From assembly GCF_041260665.1 (NCBI RefSeq), contig NZ_JBGCCT010000023.1:62001-126000 (forward strand): a stretch of DNA of 64,000 nt, in the 5' to 3' direction. A model generated the notes under the pieces. It worked only from the letters and a program-made list of their open reading frames with translations, was not told where the DNA came from and did no database searches. Of this stretch, positions 17,403 to 25,797 are shown piece after piece (position 1 is the first letter of the stretch; every line of letters begins with the position of its first letter). The DNA is from Catenulispora sp. GP43 (GTDB lineage: Bacteria > Actinomycetota > Actinomycetes > Streptomycetales > Catenulisporaceae). Both the position numbers and the translations under genes were made by a program.

Positions 17403-17746
17403 GGCACCAGGTCCGGCGGCGGAGGCAGCAGGCAGGAACTCCAGCCGACGACCCACTCGGTCTGCTGCACGTGCTCGGCCAGCAACCGCCGCATCGCCCG
17501 GGCCAGCGGCGACGGGTACTCGCCCGGTTCCGGTCGCGCCTCGGCTTCGGGTCGCGCCTCGGCTTCGGATCCCGCCTCGGCTTCGGGTCCCGACGCGGCT
17601 TCGGGTCCCGACGCGGCTTCCCGTCCCGCCCCCTGGAGCGGCCCCGGTTCGATCCATGCCAGGTCATGGCTGGTGAGCGCACCGGATATGACGATGCCCG
17701 CGGCCGACCCGCCTGTTCCGAGAGCCGCGGCAGTTGTGCGTTCCAA
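17399..17746 (-). CDS. Candidate FxsA-like RiPP precursor with a non-canonical C-terminus
   Basis: This 115-residue ORF sits exactly where the FxSxx-COOH precursor is expected, between the SAV_2336-type gene and fxsB. The TTG at 17746 has GGAGGGG seven bases upstream; the frame is open to 17860 but no other start has such a site. Residues 42-75 are built from E/A-rich hexapeptide repeats. Residues 79-90 (SPLARAMRRLLA) resemble the helical leader end of known FxsA peptides. The core region contains W98 and W102; W-S-S-C-L at 102-106 matches the FxSxx pattern with Trp for Phe. It is not the C-terminus, however, because nine residues (LPPPPDLVP) follow. The stop overlaps the fxsB start by four bases. 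Precursor identity is inferred from position, the leader-like segment and the aromatic core; it may be a variant or a decaying precursor. Confidence 0.65.
   Translation of the reverse strand: MERTTAAALGTGGSAAGIVISGALTSHDLAWIEPGPLQGAGREAASGPEAASGPEAEAGSEAEARPEAEARPEPGEYPSPLARAMRRLLAEHVQQTEWVVGWSSCLLPPPPDLVP
17532..17621. repeat. Five 18-bp tandem repeats inside the precursor gene
   Basis: The units at 17532, 17550, 17568, 17586 and 17604 follow the pattern GRTCSCGMCKCGGCTTCG with few changes. In the precursor frame they encode hexapeptides such as PEAASG and PEAEAR, so the repeat number would change spacer length without a frameshift. Confidence 0.9.
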
Positions 17747-17901
17747 TCGGGATCCCCTCCCTGTGGCGGCCCCCCGACCGGCCGGCCGCAGAGGTCGCGG
17801 CTCGTCCGTGAGCGCCTGCTTGTGCAATCCCGCGTAACCAGGTACCCGTCGCAGCGGCAATTAATTCAGGGCTCTGACCAACTCTCGACAGGTGGGCTGC
17901 C

Positions 17902-20370
17902 TCAGCCGGCCGGCGCCTGCTCCCGCGGCCGGCCCCACAGCGGTCCCAGCCGATCCTGCGCCTCGTCGAACGCGTCCTTTAGGGCGCGCGCCTTCTCGGC
18001 GCGCCCCGAACTGCGGTGGAACCCGATCCGGGCCTCGATCGCCGACCGGGTGAGGACGGCCTGCGCCTCGGACAGAGCGCCGAGATCGGGCATGAGCGCG
18101 AGCCACACCGCGTCGGCGGCCTCGATGTCGTCCTCGGCGCGCGTCGACCGGCTCATCACGTCCAGGCCGCGGGCCAGGATCGCGGTCGCGGCCACCCGGA
18201 CGTCCTCGGCGGGACCGTGCCGGCGCAGTTCGCTCATCAGGTCGGTGGCCTCGTAGGCGGACAGGGAGGCCCCGGTGAGCCGGTGATGCTCCAGCAGGGT
18301 GTCGGCCAGGAGCACCGACTGCTGCTGGGAGGCGTTCTCGGCTTCGGCGAGCCGGCGGCGCACCCGGATGGCGTCGTCGAGGTCGTCCGGCGACTCGGTG
18401 CTCTGATACCGCGCCAGCAGGACGTCGGCGAGCCGCTCCAGACCTTCCTGGCGGTGCGGATCGTCGTCCGGCACCCGGTCGACGTACTCGCGCAGGACGA
18501 TGACCGCCTCTTCGGTGTCGAGCGCGGAGCCCTCGCTGCGGCCGCGATGCTCCAGCAGCTCGGCCAGAGCCGCGGTCAGGGGCCAGTCCCGGCTGGCGGC
18601 CTCGCTCACCGCCAGCCTCGCCGCCTCGATGGCCTCGTCGATTTCCGCACTCCGTCCAGTGTCTCGGGCCGTTCGGGCCAGAGCCAGGGCGCGCGTTATC
18701 CGTTGTGCTTCCGAAGCGCCACCCACCGTGTCGGCCACCGTATCGGCGACGCCGGGATGGTCGAGCGCACGGCGGACCGTGTCGGGCAGAATCCGCGCGA
18801 ACGGGCTACCGAACCGCCCCTCGCGGCCGGCGGGCACCGCGGGCGTGCCCATGATCGCGATGAAGCCGCGGGAGTCGGGCCGGAATCCGAGCTCCGCGTC
18901 CAGATAGCCGGACAGCGCGGCGCGCACCTTCTCGGCCTGGCGGTCGTCCATCTCCCGGCGCAGTTCCTCCCCGACGCCGGGCAGCCACCGGAAGGCCGGC
19001 GGCCCTCCGCCCTCCGGGACGGTGGGATCGCGCTGCATCAGGCCGCCGGTGATCACCTCGGCCAGGTGGGCCCGGCTCCGGTCCGGGAAGCACGTGGCGA
19101 GCACCATTTGCATGATGGGCAGACTGAGCGGCACGACGGACAGCGCGGCGGCGAGCTCCCGGGCCCCCTGGCTGGCGGCGGCGCGGAAGCGGCGGACGAC
19201 CGGCACCGCGGTGAGTTCGCCGGCCGGCCGTCCGGACTCCTGGACACCGCCGGCCGTCGAGGACTGGGCATACCCCGCGGCCGGCCGGGCTCCGAGCACC
19301 GCGAAGCGGGCGGTGGCCAGCCGGCCGGAGGCCAGCGCGGCCCACGTCGCGAGCCAGGTCTCGTGCGCCTCGATGATGGGGACGGCCGGCACCGCGTCCT
19401 CGGACGCGACGCGGGTCAGGTGCAGGGCTTCGGGGCCGCGCGCGGCGCCGGTCACGGTGGTGAGCCTCGGACGCAGCCCGGTCCGCCGCCATAGGCGGTT
19501 CGGCAGAGGCTGGACGAGCGCGACGGGGCCGCGGGCGGCCAGCCGGGCGACCGCGTCCAGGACCGCGCCCTCGTACCAGAGCTTTGCGACGCCGTCCGAC
19601 AGGATGAGGACCGCGCCGTCTCCGGACCCGTCGGCCAGCCGCGCCAGCGGGCCTTCATACCCGACCTCGACCCCGCCGCGGCGTTCGGACACCACAGCGG
19701 TCTCAGCGCGAAGCCGCAACGACCACGTCTCGACCCTGCGGAAGACCCGCGAGAGCGACAAGCCGCTGACGATGTCGTCCTCAAGGCCTTCCCAGACCTG
19801 CATGGACACCGACGTGTCGACGACGACCTTCGCGACGCCGCGGCGCGGGCGCTGCCGCTTGTAGACCGGCCAGATCAGCCCGGTCTCCGCGGCGAATCGC
19901 GCGGTCTCCTCCTCGTCCACGACGGCGCCGGCGTCGGCGGCGTCCGCGGGGCGGCGCACCGGCAGCGGCCGCATGCGCCGCAGCGACCGGGCGAACCGGA
20001 CAGCTTCGGAACCGCTCGGCGAGGGGACGCGGATCAGGGCCGATCCCATGAGCCGGGGCGGAGAGGGCGCGCGACCCTGCTGGTCCGGTTCGGAACCGGC
20101 GACGTCGGTCGGCACACTTGATCGGGGGGACGGCTGGCGTCCGGCGGACGTCCTCGGGATCGACACAGGGATGCGGTGCGGGGGCGACACCTCCGGCCCG
20201 GGGTCCTGCTGCCGTTCGGAGGAGCCGGCCGCCGCACCCGCGGAACGGTCGATCCACTCCGCCAGCCAGAGCGCCTCGGCGATCTCCTCCGCTGACAGGT
20301 CTGCCGGCGCGATCGCCTCGATGAACTCCGCGAGCGCCGCCCGGTCGTCGTCTGGCACGGCCCGGATCAC
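17902..20370 (-). CDS. SAV_2336-type protein with von Willebrand A-like domain
   Basis: The product has 822 residues from the GTG at 20370, which overlaps the TGA of the MoxR gene (GTGA); the open frame to 20691 is a shadow of that gene. Residues 1-40 form a small helical N-terminal domain (EEIAEALWLAEWI). A Pro/Ser linker follows, then a vWA-like domain with the MIDAS motif DTSVS at 185-189 and a later LILSDGVAKLWYEG. The C-terminal 500 residues are helical and may contain TPR-like repeats (about residues 600-800). In the vWA-MoxR-VMAP systems this protein is the metal-binding partner that works with the AAA ATPase. It is the fourth gene of the operon; about 155 bases separate its stop from the precursor start. 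Confidence 0.85.
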   Translation of the reverse strand: MIRAVPDDDRAALAEFIEAIAPADLSAEEIAEALWLAEWIDRSAGAAAGSSERQQDPGPEVSPPHRIPVSIPRTSAGRQPSPRSSVPTDVAGSEPDQQGRAPSPPRLMGSALIRVPSPSGSEAVRFARSLRRMRPLPVRRPADAADAGAVVDEEETARFAAETGLIWPVYKRQRPRRGVAKVVVDTSVSMQVWEGLEDDIVSGLSLSRVFRRVETWSLRLRAETAVVSERRGGVEVGYEGPLARLADGSGDGAVLILSDGVAKLWYEGAVLDAVARLAARGPVALVQPLPNRLWRRTGLRPRLTTVTGAARGPEALHLTRVASEDAVPAVPIIEAHETWLATWAALASGRLATARFAVLGARPAAGYAQSSTAGGVQESGRPAGELTAVPVVRRFRAAASQGARELAAALSVVPLSLPIMQMVLATCFPDRSRAHLAEVITGGLMQRDPTVPEGGGPPAFRWLPGVGEELRREMDDRQAEKVRAALSGYLDAELGFRPDSRGFIAIMGTPAVPAGREGRFGSPFARILPDTVRRALDHPGVADTVADTVGGASEAQRITRALALARTARDTGRSAEIDEAIEAARLAVSEAASRDWPLTAALAELLEHRGRSEGSALDTEEAVIVLREYVDRVPDDDPHRQEGLERLADVLLARYQSTESPDDLDDAIRVRRRLAEAENASQQQSVLLADTLLEHHRLTGASLSAYEATDLMSELRRHGPAEDVRVAATAILARGLDVMSRSTRAEDDIEAADAVWLALMPDLGALSEAQAVLTRSAIEARIGFHRSSGRAEKARALKDAFDEAQDRLGPLWGRPREQAPAG

Positions 20371-21365
20371 CCCACCTGGTCGAGCGGGGCCATGATCCGG
20401 TCGGCCAGCTCGGTGCGGTCCGTACCGCCGAGCTTGGCCGCGATCGCGAGATAGACGGCGCCGAGCAACTGGTCGGTCGCGACCGTTCCGGCGCGGCGCT
20501 TCACGAGGAAGTCGTCGATGAGCGTCCCTCCCGCCCGGACTCCTTCTTCGCCCAGATGCGCCTCGACGATGCTCACCAGACGGTCGCGGTCCGGGTCGGC
20601 GAGTTTGAGCCGCACGCAGCGCCTCAGGAACGCGGCGGAGAAGTCCCTCTCCCCGTTGTCGGTGAGCACGACGATGGGGAACGCGTTGCACCGGATCCGG
20701 CCCTCGTGCACCGCGACCGGGGCCGTCTGCCCGGTGACGCCGACCTCGACCGAGCCGACGCCGCGCTGCCTGACCACTTCCTCGATCTCGAACTCGCCGT
20801 TCTCGAAGACGTGCAGCAGGTCGTTCGGAAGATCGAGGTCGCTTTTGTCCAGTTCGTCGATCAAGAGGACGCGCGGATATTCCTGAGGGAGCAAGGCCGT
20901 TCCAAGAGGGCCGAGACGTATATAGTCCCCAAGATCGGGAGCGGTATCAGAGCCCATAATCCGGCGCAGATTCGTCTCTTCCAGGCGACCCAGCGCGTCA
21001 TAGCCGTAGAGGCCCTCTTTGACGCCGGTCCGGCTGGTGATCGACCAGTGCAGAACCGGACCCAAAGAAAGCTCGCGGGCGATCGCATAGGCGAGCGAGG
21101 ACTTGCCGCTACCGGGCTTTCCCGTAACAAGCAATGGGCGGCGCCACAGGATGGCCGCATTAATCAGGTCGAGATCGCCTTCGGACAATAGGAGACGTTG
21201 CTCGGCCTCTGAACGTCCCAGCCGGCCGACCGCCGCCCGGTCTTCCTCCAGGGAGAGCTCGACCAGCGGCGCGCCGCCGAAGGTCCGGCTGGCCATAGGC
21301 GGCGGCAACTGCTCGATGCGACGATGGGGGACCCCTTCACCTTTGAAGATCCACCAGTCCTTCAT
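20367..21365 (-). CDS. MoxR-type AAA+ ATPase
   Basis: The 332-residue ATPase is predicted to remodel or activate its vWA partner. Walker A is GKPGSGKS at 82-89 and Walker B is LLIDELDKSD from about 167. Further AAA features are IVVLTDNGERDFSAAFLRRC (sensor 1 and arginine-finger region) and a C-terminal helical lid. The N-terminus MKDWWIFKGEGVPHRRI is typical of the MoxR proteins found in FxSxx/VMAP loci. The ATG at 21365 lies one base after the stop of the protease gene. The stop overlaps the next gene's GTG, so these genes are translationally coupled. Confidence 0.9.
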   Translation of the reverse strand: MKDWWIFKGEGVPHRRIEQLPPPMASRTFGGAPLVELSLEEDRAAVGRLGRSEAEQRLLLSEGDLDLINAAILWRRPLLVTGKPGSGKSSLAYAIARELSLGPVLHWSITSRTGVKEGLYGYDALGRLEETNLRRIMGSDTAPDLGDYIRLGPLGTALLPQEYPRVLLIDELDKSDLDLPNDLLHVFENGEFEIEEVVRQRGVGSVEVGVTGQTAPVAVHEGRIRCNAFPIVVLTDNGERDFSAAFLRRCVRLKLADPDRDRLVSIVEAHLGEEGVRAGGTLIDDFLVKRRAGTVATDQLLGAVYLAIAAKLGGTDRTELADRIMAPLDQVG

Positions 21366-21366
21366 A

Positions 21367-23415
21367 TTATGAGTCCTCTGGATAGCAGGGTTCTGTCAGC
21401 AGATTCTCTTCGTGGCCCAGTCCCGGGTTGTCCCAGAACAGGACCACGGCGTCTAATTCCTCGGCCCCGGCCTGGCTGCGCTTGGCGAACAGCCGGTGGG
21501 GCACGTCTTCCAGAACGACGTCACGCAGCGCTTCCTCGGCTATTCCCTGGAAGTACGGCCCGGCGCACAGCTGCGCCGCGGACTGCGGATCGGCATGGTC
21601 CACCCCGCAGTCGGACGCCGACCAGACCAGCAGCGGCACGCCGCCGTCGACCGCCTCGTCGAGCAGGCGCCGGGATCGCCGGTGCCGGCTGGTGGGCGGG
21701 TTCACCAGGCCCAGCCCGGTGTGGTCGCCGGCCCGGACGATGTTCTCAGGATCCTCGCACATGACCCACTGCAGCGAGACAGTGCCCTTAGACGAGTGGT
21801 CCCAGATCTCCCGCAGCCTCATCCCCGGCGCGTCATCGTGATCCCGGTAGCGTTCGACGGCGCGGACCGCGACCGGGAGCATGTGACCGATCTGCTTGGA
21901 GCCGAACGCCTCCCATCGGTGCACGGGTTCGGCCACGAGGTCCATCGGGAGGACGAGGTCGATCAGGCAGGCGCTGTCCAGACCGGCCGCGGCGCGCACC
22001 GCCGTGGGCAGGACGTCGCGCAGATACGCCAGAACACTCGCGCTGGCGATGGTCTCCTCCGGGGACTGCTCGGCCCCGACCCCGGTGCCGTGGTACATCC
22101 GGATGCTGACATGGAAGCCGCCGGCCGGATCGAACGCCGGATCGACGAGGACCCGCAGCGAGCTGCGGCCGGCCTCACTGGCCTCGGCGGCACGGCGCAG
22201 AGCCGAGGTCTGGGTGCGCAGGGCACGCAGGCGGGACGTCTGGTTGAGCTCCGCCGCGAGATCATCGGCCCATCTGCGGGCGTCGGCCAGCCATTTGAGG
22301 CTGGCCCGGCGCTCGAGCCGGGCGGTCAGACCGTCCATGAAGCGCAGGAGGCTGTGGACGTCGGTGGAGCTCCAGGTCATGGTGGCGGCCAGGCCGAGGG
22401 CGACGTCCCGCAGACTGGCGTCGGCCCGCAGATCGAGGCCGCTGTGGCTCTGGGTGATCTCGAAGAGCTCCGAGTCGGTGACGACATGGCGGATCGGCGC
22501 CAGCAGGCCGAGCAGCGCGGCTTCGCGCAGGGGCCGCTTGGCGGCGTCGGCACGCGCCGCGCCCCCGAAGCCGGCAGCCGGCTGGGGGCCGGTGAAGTAG
22601 GACTCGCACATGGCGGGCCAGTCCACGACCCGCGCGTGGAACCCGTCATGGGCCGCCAGGATGTCCTTCGCCCGGCGCGGATCCAGCCGCCGGGCCAGCA
22701 CCCGCGGAAGGACCCCGATCAGCGGTACGGCGTAGCCGCCGGCCCCGTCGTTGTCGGCGCGGGCGGCCTTGACGATGCCGGTCACCCGGCCGGTCGCGAG
22801 GTCGATGACCATGCTGCCGGACCGGTATTTGGGAACGGTGTCCCCGGCGAGTTCGACGTACTTGAAGCTCGGCAGGCCCGGAGCCGCCGACGCCCCGCGG
22901 GTCCCGCCGGCGTCGTACAGCCGGCTGGCCAGCTCCGGCATCCCGCCGGGGCCGCGCTCGTCGTAGCCCAGGCTGAGGTAGCCGGCGCTGCTGAGGAAGG
23001 ACGCGCTGGGCGCCAGATCCAGCCAGACCGGATACCGGTCGCCCTCGTGCCCCGGCGCGGCCGGCGCGACGCGGAGCAGCGCCAAGTCCGGCACCGGCCA
23101 CGAACCCCGGCCGTCGTACTCCGGGTCGATCAGCTCGACCGCCTCGACCCGCAGGATCTCGGAGCCGTTCAGCACGGCGAGCTCGGGCTCGTCGCCGACG
23201 ACGTGGGCGCAGGTCAGGACGAGGTCGGTGGTGACGAAGAAGCCCGAGCCGATCAGGCACAGGGCGGGGTCGGCACCGCGCTCGGCACCAGGGTCGACAT
23301 GAGACTCGGTACCGGGCTCCGGAGGGTCCTCGGGCGCGAGGATCGCGACCGTCGACTTCTCCGCCTGGGCGATGAGGTCTGCGCCGCCGGGATTGGGCAG
23401 TTGGGCACGGGCCAT
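21367..23415 (-). CDS. Trypsin-like peptidase fused to a VMAP-type C-terminal region
   Basis: The N-terminal 260 residues are a chymotrypsin-fold peptidase: GSGFFVTTDLVLTCAHVVG gives H71, WPVPDLALLRV gives D110, and KYRSGSMVIDLATGRVTGIV gives S199. The nucleophile context is R-S-G-S, not the usual G-x-S-G, so activity should be tested rather than assumed. The remaining 420 residues are a helical/alpha-beta region typical of vWA-MoxR-associated proteins; it contains EITQSHSGLDLRADASLRDV and a late acidic segment. No signal peptide is present, so it acts in the cytoplasm, probably on a conflict or signalling substrate. The ATG at 23415 overlaps the preceding stop (TGATG); a TTG at 23418 is the alternative. 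Confidence 0.85.
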   Translation of the reverse strand: MARAQLPNPGGADLIAQAEKSTVAILAPEDPPEPGTESHVDPGAERGADPALCLIGSGFFVTTDLVLTCAHVVGDEPELAVLNGSEILRVEAVELIDPEYDGRGSWPVPDLALLRVAPAAPGHEGDRYPVWLDLAPSASFLSSAGYLSLGYDERGPGGMPELASRLYDAGGTRGASAAPGLPSFKYVELAGDTVPKYRSGSMVIDLATGRVTGIVKAARADNDGAGGYAVPLIGVLPRVLARRLDPRRAKDILAAHDGFHARVVDWPAMCESYFTGPQPAAGFGGAARADAAKRPLREAALLGLLAPIRHVVTDSELFEITQSHSGLDLRADASLRDVALGLAATMTWSSTDVHSLLRFMDGLTARLERRASLKWLADARRWADDLAAELNQTSRLRALRTQTSALRRAAEASEAGRSSLRVLVDPAFDPAGGFHVSIRMYHGTGVGAEQSPEETIASASVLAYLRDVLPTAVRAAAGLDSACLIDLVLPMDLVAEPVHRWEAFGSKQIGHMLPVAVRAVERYRDHDDAPGMRLREIWDHSSKGTVSLQWVMCEDPENIVRAGDHTGLGLVNPPTSRHRRSRRLLDEAVDGGVPLLVWSASDCGVDHADPQSAAQLCAGPYFQGIAEEALRDVVLEDVPHRLFAKRSQAGAEELDAVVLFWDNPGLGHEENLLTEPCYPEDS

Positions 23416-23984
23416 CAAGGCACCTGGCGCGGGCCGGTTCCGGGGTCGGCGGCGGTTTCGGTTTTGGCTTCGGCGGCGGCTTCCGCTTCGGCTTCGGCGG
23501 CTTCGGCGGCTTCGGCTTCCGCTTCCGCGCCTTCTGCGGCTTCCTTGGCTTCCGCTTCGGCGGCTTCAGCATCGCCAGCGGCGCCGCCGGCGAGACCGTC
23601 CTGATGCTCCCAGGCCAGCTTCACCTTGATGGACGCCTTGGCATGCCCGGTCGCCACCATGCTGATGATCTTCCCGGTGGAACCGTCGATCTCCAGCCCG
23701 AACTCGACCTCGACCCGGTCCGGCCGCACGGCCGACAGACTCTTCCGCACACTGTGCGCGATACCGCCGACGGTCTCGGTGAAACCGACAAGCTTGCTGA
23801 TCTGCCCGTCGTCACCCGACTCCGCCGAATCCCGCCGACTACTGCGACGGCCACCCACATCGGGCGCCGTGCCCTCGGGACCGCGCTCATCCGACCGTGG
23901 CTCCGGTACCTGCACCCGCACCCAGATGAGCTCCCCGGTCGGTAGTTCGACTCTCCGTGGCACTCCGTCGGCATCCATCGTCAT
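23415..23984 (-). CDS. Trypsin-co-occurring domain 1 (CU044_2847-type) protein with E/A-rich tail
   Basis: First gene of the FxSxx-like operon, 189 residues. Residues 10-25 (RVELPTGELIWVRVQVPE) and about 75-125 match the trypco1 family: GGIAHSVRKSL, then RPDRVEVEFGLEIDGSTG, then ASIKVKLAWEH. Family members accompany trypsin-like peptidases in NTP-dependent conflict and signalling systems and probably act as partner or substrate-binding domains. The C-terminal 50 residues are almost only Glu and Ala, an unusual extension for a family usually near 110-130 residues. The ATG at 23984 follows a GGGGGGGAA tract. The stop is fused to the start of the protease gene. Promoter elements must lie in 23985-24156, but I see no clear consensus. 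Confidence 0.8.
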   Translation of the reverse strand: MTMDADGVPRRVELPTGELIWVRVQVPEPRSDERGPEGTAPDVGGRRSSRRDSAESGDDGQISKLVGFTETVGGIAHSVRKSLSAVRPDRVEVEFGLEIDGSTGKIISMVATGHAKASIKVKLAWEHQDGLAGGAAGDAEAAEAEAKEAAEGAEAEAEAAEAAEAEAEAAAEAKTETAADPGTGPRQVP

Positions 23985-24156
23985 TGGTTCCCCCCCAACG
24001 CCCGGCTAAAAGCCTTCCAAAACACCATAGTTGGCAGGGGCATCGTCAGGGAACTGATGCGAGGCCGCATCGTGGAGAGTGCCTAGGGCGATCTTCTGCG
24101 AGGGGCGGCGCGCACCACTTCTCAGCGCGCACGCACCACCCGCCCGCTCACACCGG

Positions 24157-25797
24157 TCAGCCCTGATAAGGCGCGATCATCTTCGAGAACTCATACGGCG
24201 TCTGCGTGATGTCCGTGCACTTCGACAGCGAGCCGGTACAGGCGTTGCCGTCGCGCGTGACGTCCCAGAACGCCAGCTCGCCCAGGTGCTGCTGTTGGGC
24301 GAAGGTGAGCAGTTGCTGCATGTCGGCGGGGTAGAAGACCTCGGAGGAGTCGTCGTTCTGGCCGATCATCGGGGTGACGCCGATCATGTTCCAGACCTGG
24401 GCCGCGGTGAGGGTCGGGTACAGGGGCGTCAGTTGGTTGAAGAGGGACTTCGCCGAGTCGATCGCGTAGGTGCCCATCTGGCCGCCGGGGTTGGGGGCCT
24501 CGATGTCGCCGAAGTCCATGGCCATGCCGTTCACCATGGTGATCTCGGCTCCGTACTTCACGGCCGACTGGACCGCGTAGAGGCCGTCGGAGGTGAGGCC
24601 GGAGGGGAGGATCGGGAGGGTCAGGGTGACGGTGAGGGGCTTGCCGGCTGCCGCCGCCGTCCTCTGCAGGGCGGCGATGGCCTGCGAACGGCGGTCGATG
24701 GACGCCGGGTCGGCGACCGCGGAGCCCTCGATGTCGAAGTCGATCTGGGTGAGGTTGTAGGCGGTGATCGCCGATTGGTAGGCGGCGGTCAGGGAGGGTA
24801 CGTCGGTGCAGGACTGCGCCAGCTCGGTGCCCGCCTCGCCGCCGAAGGAGGGCTTCACGTCGCCGCCGATGCCGCGCAGGCCCGCTATGTCCGACTGCTC
24901 GAAGCCGGCGTTCATCGCGTAGGCGTTGAACCAGCTGGGGGTGCAGGTGGCGGTGCCGTTGACGATGAAGCCGAGGGAGAACTGACGCAGGCCCGTCGTC
25001 TCGGCGATCTGCGTCAGGTTCGGGGTGGGCCAGGCGCCGATGTCGACGAACGGGGCCGCGACCCCGGGCAGGTGCCCGCCGCCGGTGTTCGCCAGGGTGG
25101 TCGCGCTGACGGCCGCGCTCGGCGCCGACAGGTTCCCGGCCTCGTCGTAGGCGCGCACGGTGAACGAGTAGGACGTCGAGGGCGCGAGTCCCGTAACGGT
25201 CGCCGCGGTGCCCTGGGAGGTGGCGACGATCGTCGAGCCCGAATACACGTTGTAGCCGGCGACCGTGACGTTGTCGGTGGAGCCGGTCCAGGACAGGGAC
25301 GCCGCGCTCGAGGTGGTGCTCAGCGCGGTCAGGCCGGTCGGCGCGGTCGGGGCCTGGACGTCCGCGCTGCCGTCACAGGGATCGGAGTTCAGCTGGCAGG
25401 TGGACGGGTCGGTGTACGTCCCCGAGTAGCTCGCGTCGAAACCGATCGTGATCGAGGCCCCGGCGGCGATCGTGGTGTCGTAGGACTGCGCGACGACGCT
25501 GTGCGTGGTGCCGCTCGCGGTGTCGGTGCCGCCCCACATGCTGGTGATCTTCTCGGTCGCCGGCAGGTTGAACTGGAGCGACCAGGTGTTCAGCGGGACG
25601 GCCATCGGGTTCGTGATCACGTACTGCCCCTGGAAGCCGCTGCCCCAGTCGGAGATCTTGGTGTAGGCCGCGGTGGGCAACGGAATCGAGGTGGCCGACG
25701 CGGCCGAAGCAGTCGGCGGGGGCAGCGCCAGACCGCCGGCCAGCAGAGCGCCGCCGGCAACGGCGCTGATCAGACTTCTTCGTATGGTCTTCAGCAT
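24157..25797 (-). CDS. Secreted GH18 chitinase with CBM2 and fibronectin III domains
   Basis: The 546-residue enzyme should hydrolyse chitin outside the cell. Residues 1-33 are a signal peptide (LISAVAGGALLAGGLALP, ending ASA). About 36-140 is a CBM2-type module (ITNPMAVPLNTWSLQFNLP). About 150-236 is a fibronectin type III domain (PGLTALS-like strand, SYSFTVRAYDEAGNLSAPS). About 247-546 is the GH18 barrel with the catalytic signature DFDIEG at 353-358, where E357 is the expected acid. The start ATG at 25797 overlaps the stop of the upstream 3D/CBM5 gene by seven bases, so both proteins are made from one transcript. The DasR-like site at 26925 should control the pair. Confidence 0.9.
   Translation of the reverse strand: MLKTIRRSLISAVAGGALLAGGLALPPPTASAASATSIPLPTAAYTKISDWGSGFQGQYVITNPMAVPLNTWSLQFNLPATEKITSMWGGTDTASGTTHSVVAQSYDTTIAAGASITIGFDASYSGTYTDPSTCQLNSDPCDGSADVQAPTAPTGLTALSTTSSAASLSWTGSTDNVTVAGYNVYSGSTIVATSQGTAATVTGLAPSTSYSFTVRAYDEAGNLSAPSAAVSATTLANTGGGHLPGVAAPFVDIGAWPTPNLTQIAETTGLRQFSLGFIVNGTATCTPSWFNAYAMNAGFEQSDIAGLRGIGGDVKPSFGGEAGTELAQSCTDVPSLTAAYQSAITAYNLTQIDFDIEGSAVADPASIDRRSQAIAALQRTAAAAGKPLTVTLTLPILPSGLTSDGLYAVQSAVKYGAEITMVNGMAMDFGDIEAPNPGGQMGTYAIDSAKSLFNQLTPLYPTLTAAQVWNMIGVTPMIGQNDDSSEVFYPADMQQLLTFAQQQHLGELAFWDVTRDGNACTGSLSKCTDITQTPYEFSKMIAPYQG

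Noticed and set aside
17532-17621. CRISPR-like array
   Set aside because: Units are directly adjacent with no spacers and lie in frame inside a gene.
17402-17657. N-terminal extension of FxsB in the open frame up to 17657
   Set aside because: This part is the alternate frame of the precursor repeats (SRVGTR-type sequence), and FxsB proteins normally begin about 20-30 residues before the first cluster cysteine.
23985-24156. Promoter for the FxSxx-like operon
   Set aside because: A TATGGT-like -10 can be read on the minus strand near 24030, but no -35 lies at a suitable distance, so I did not list it.
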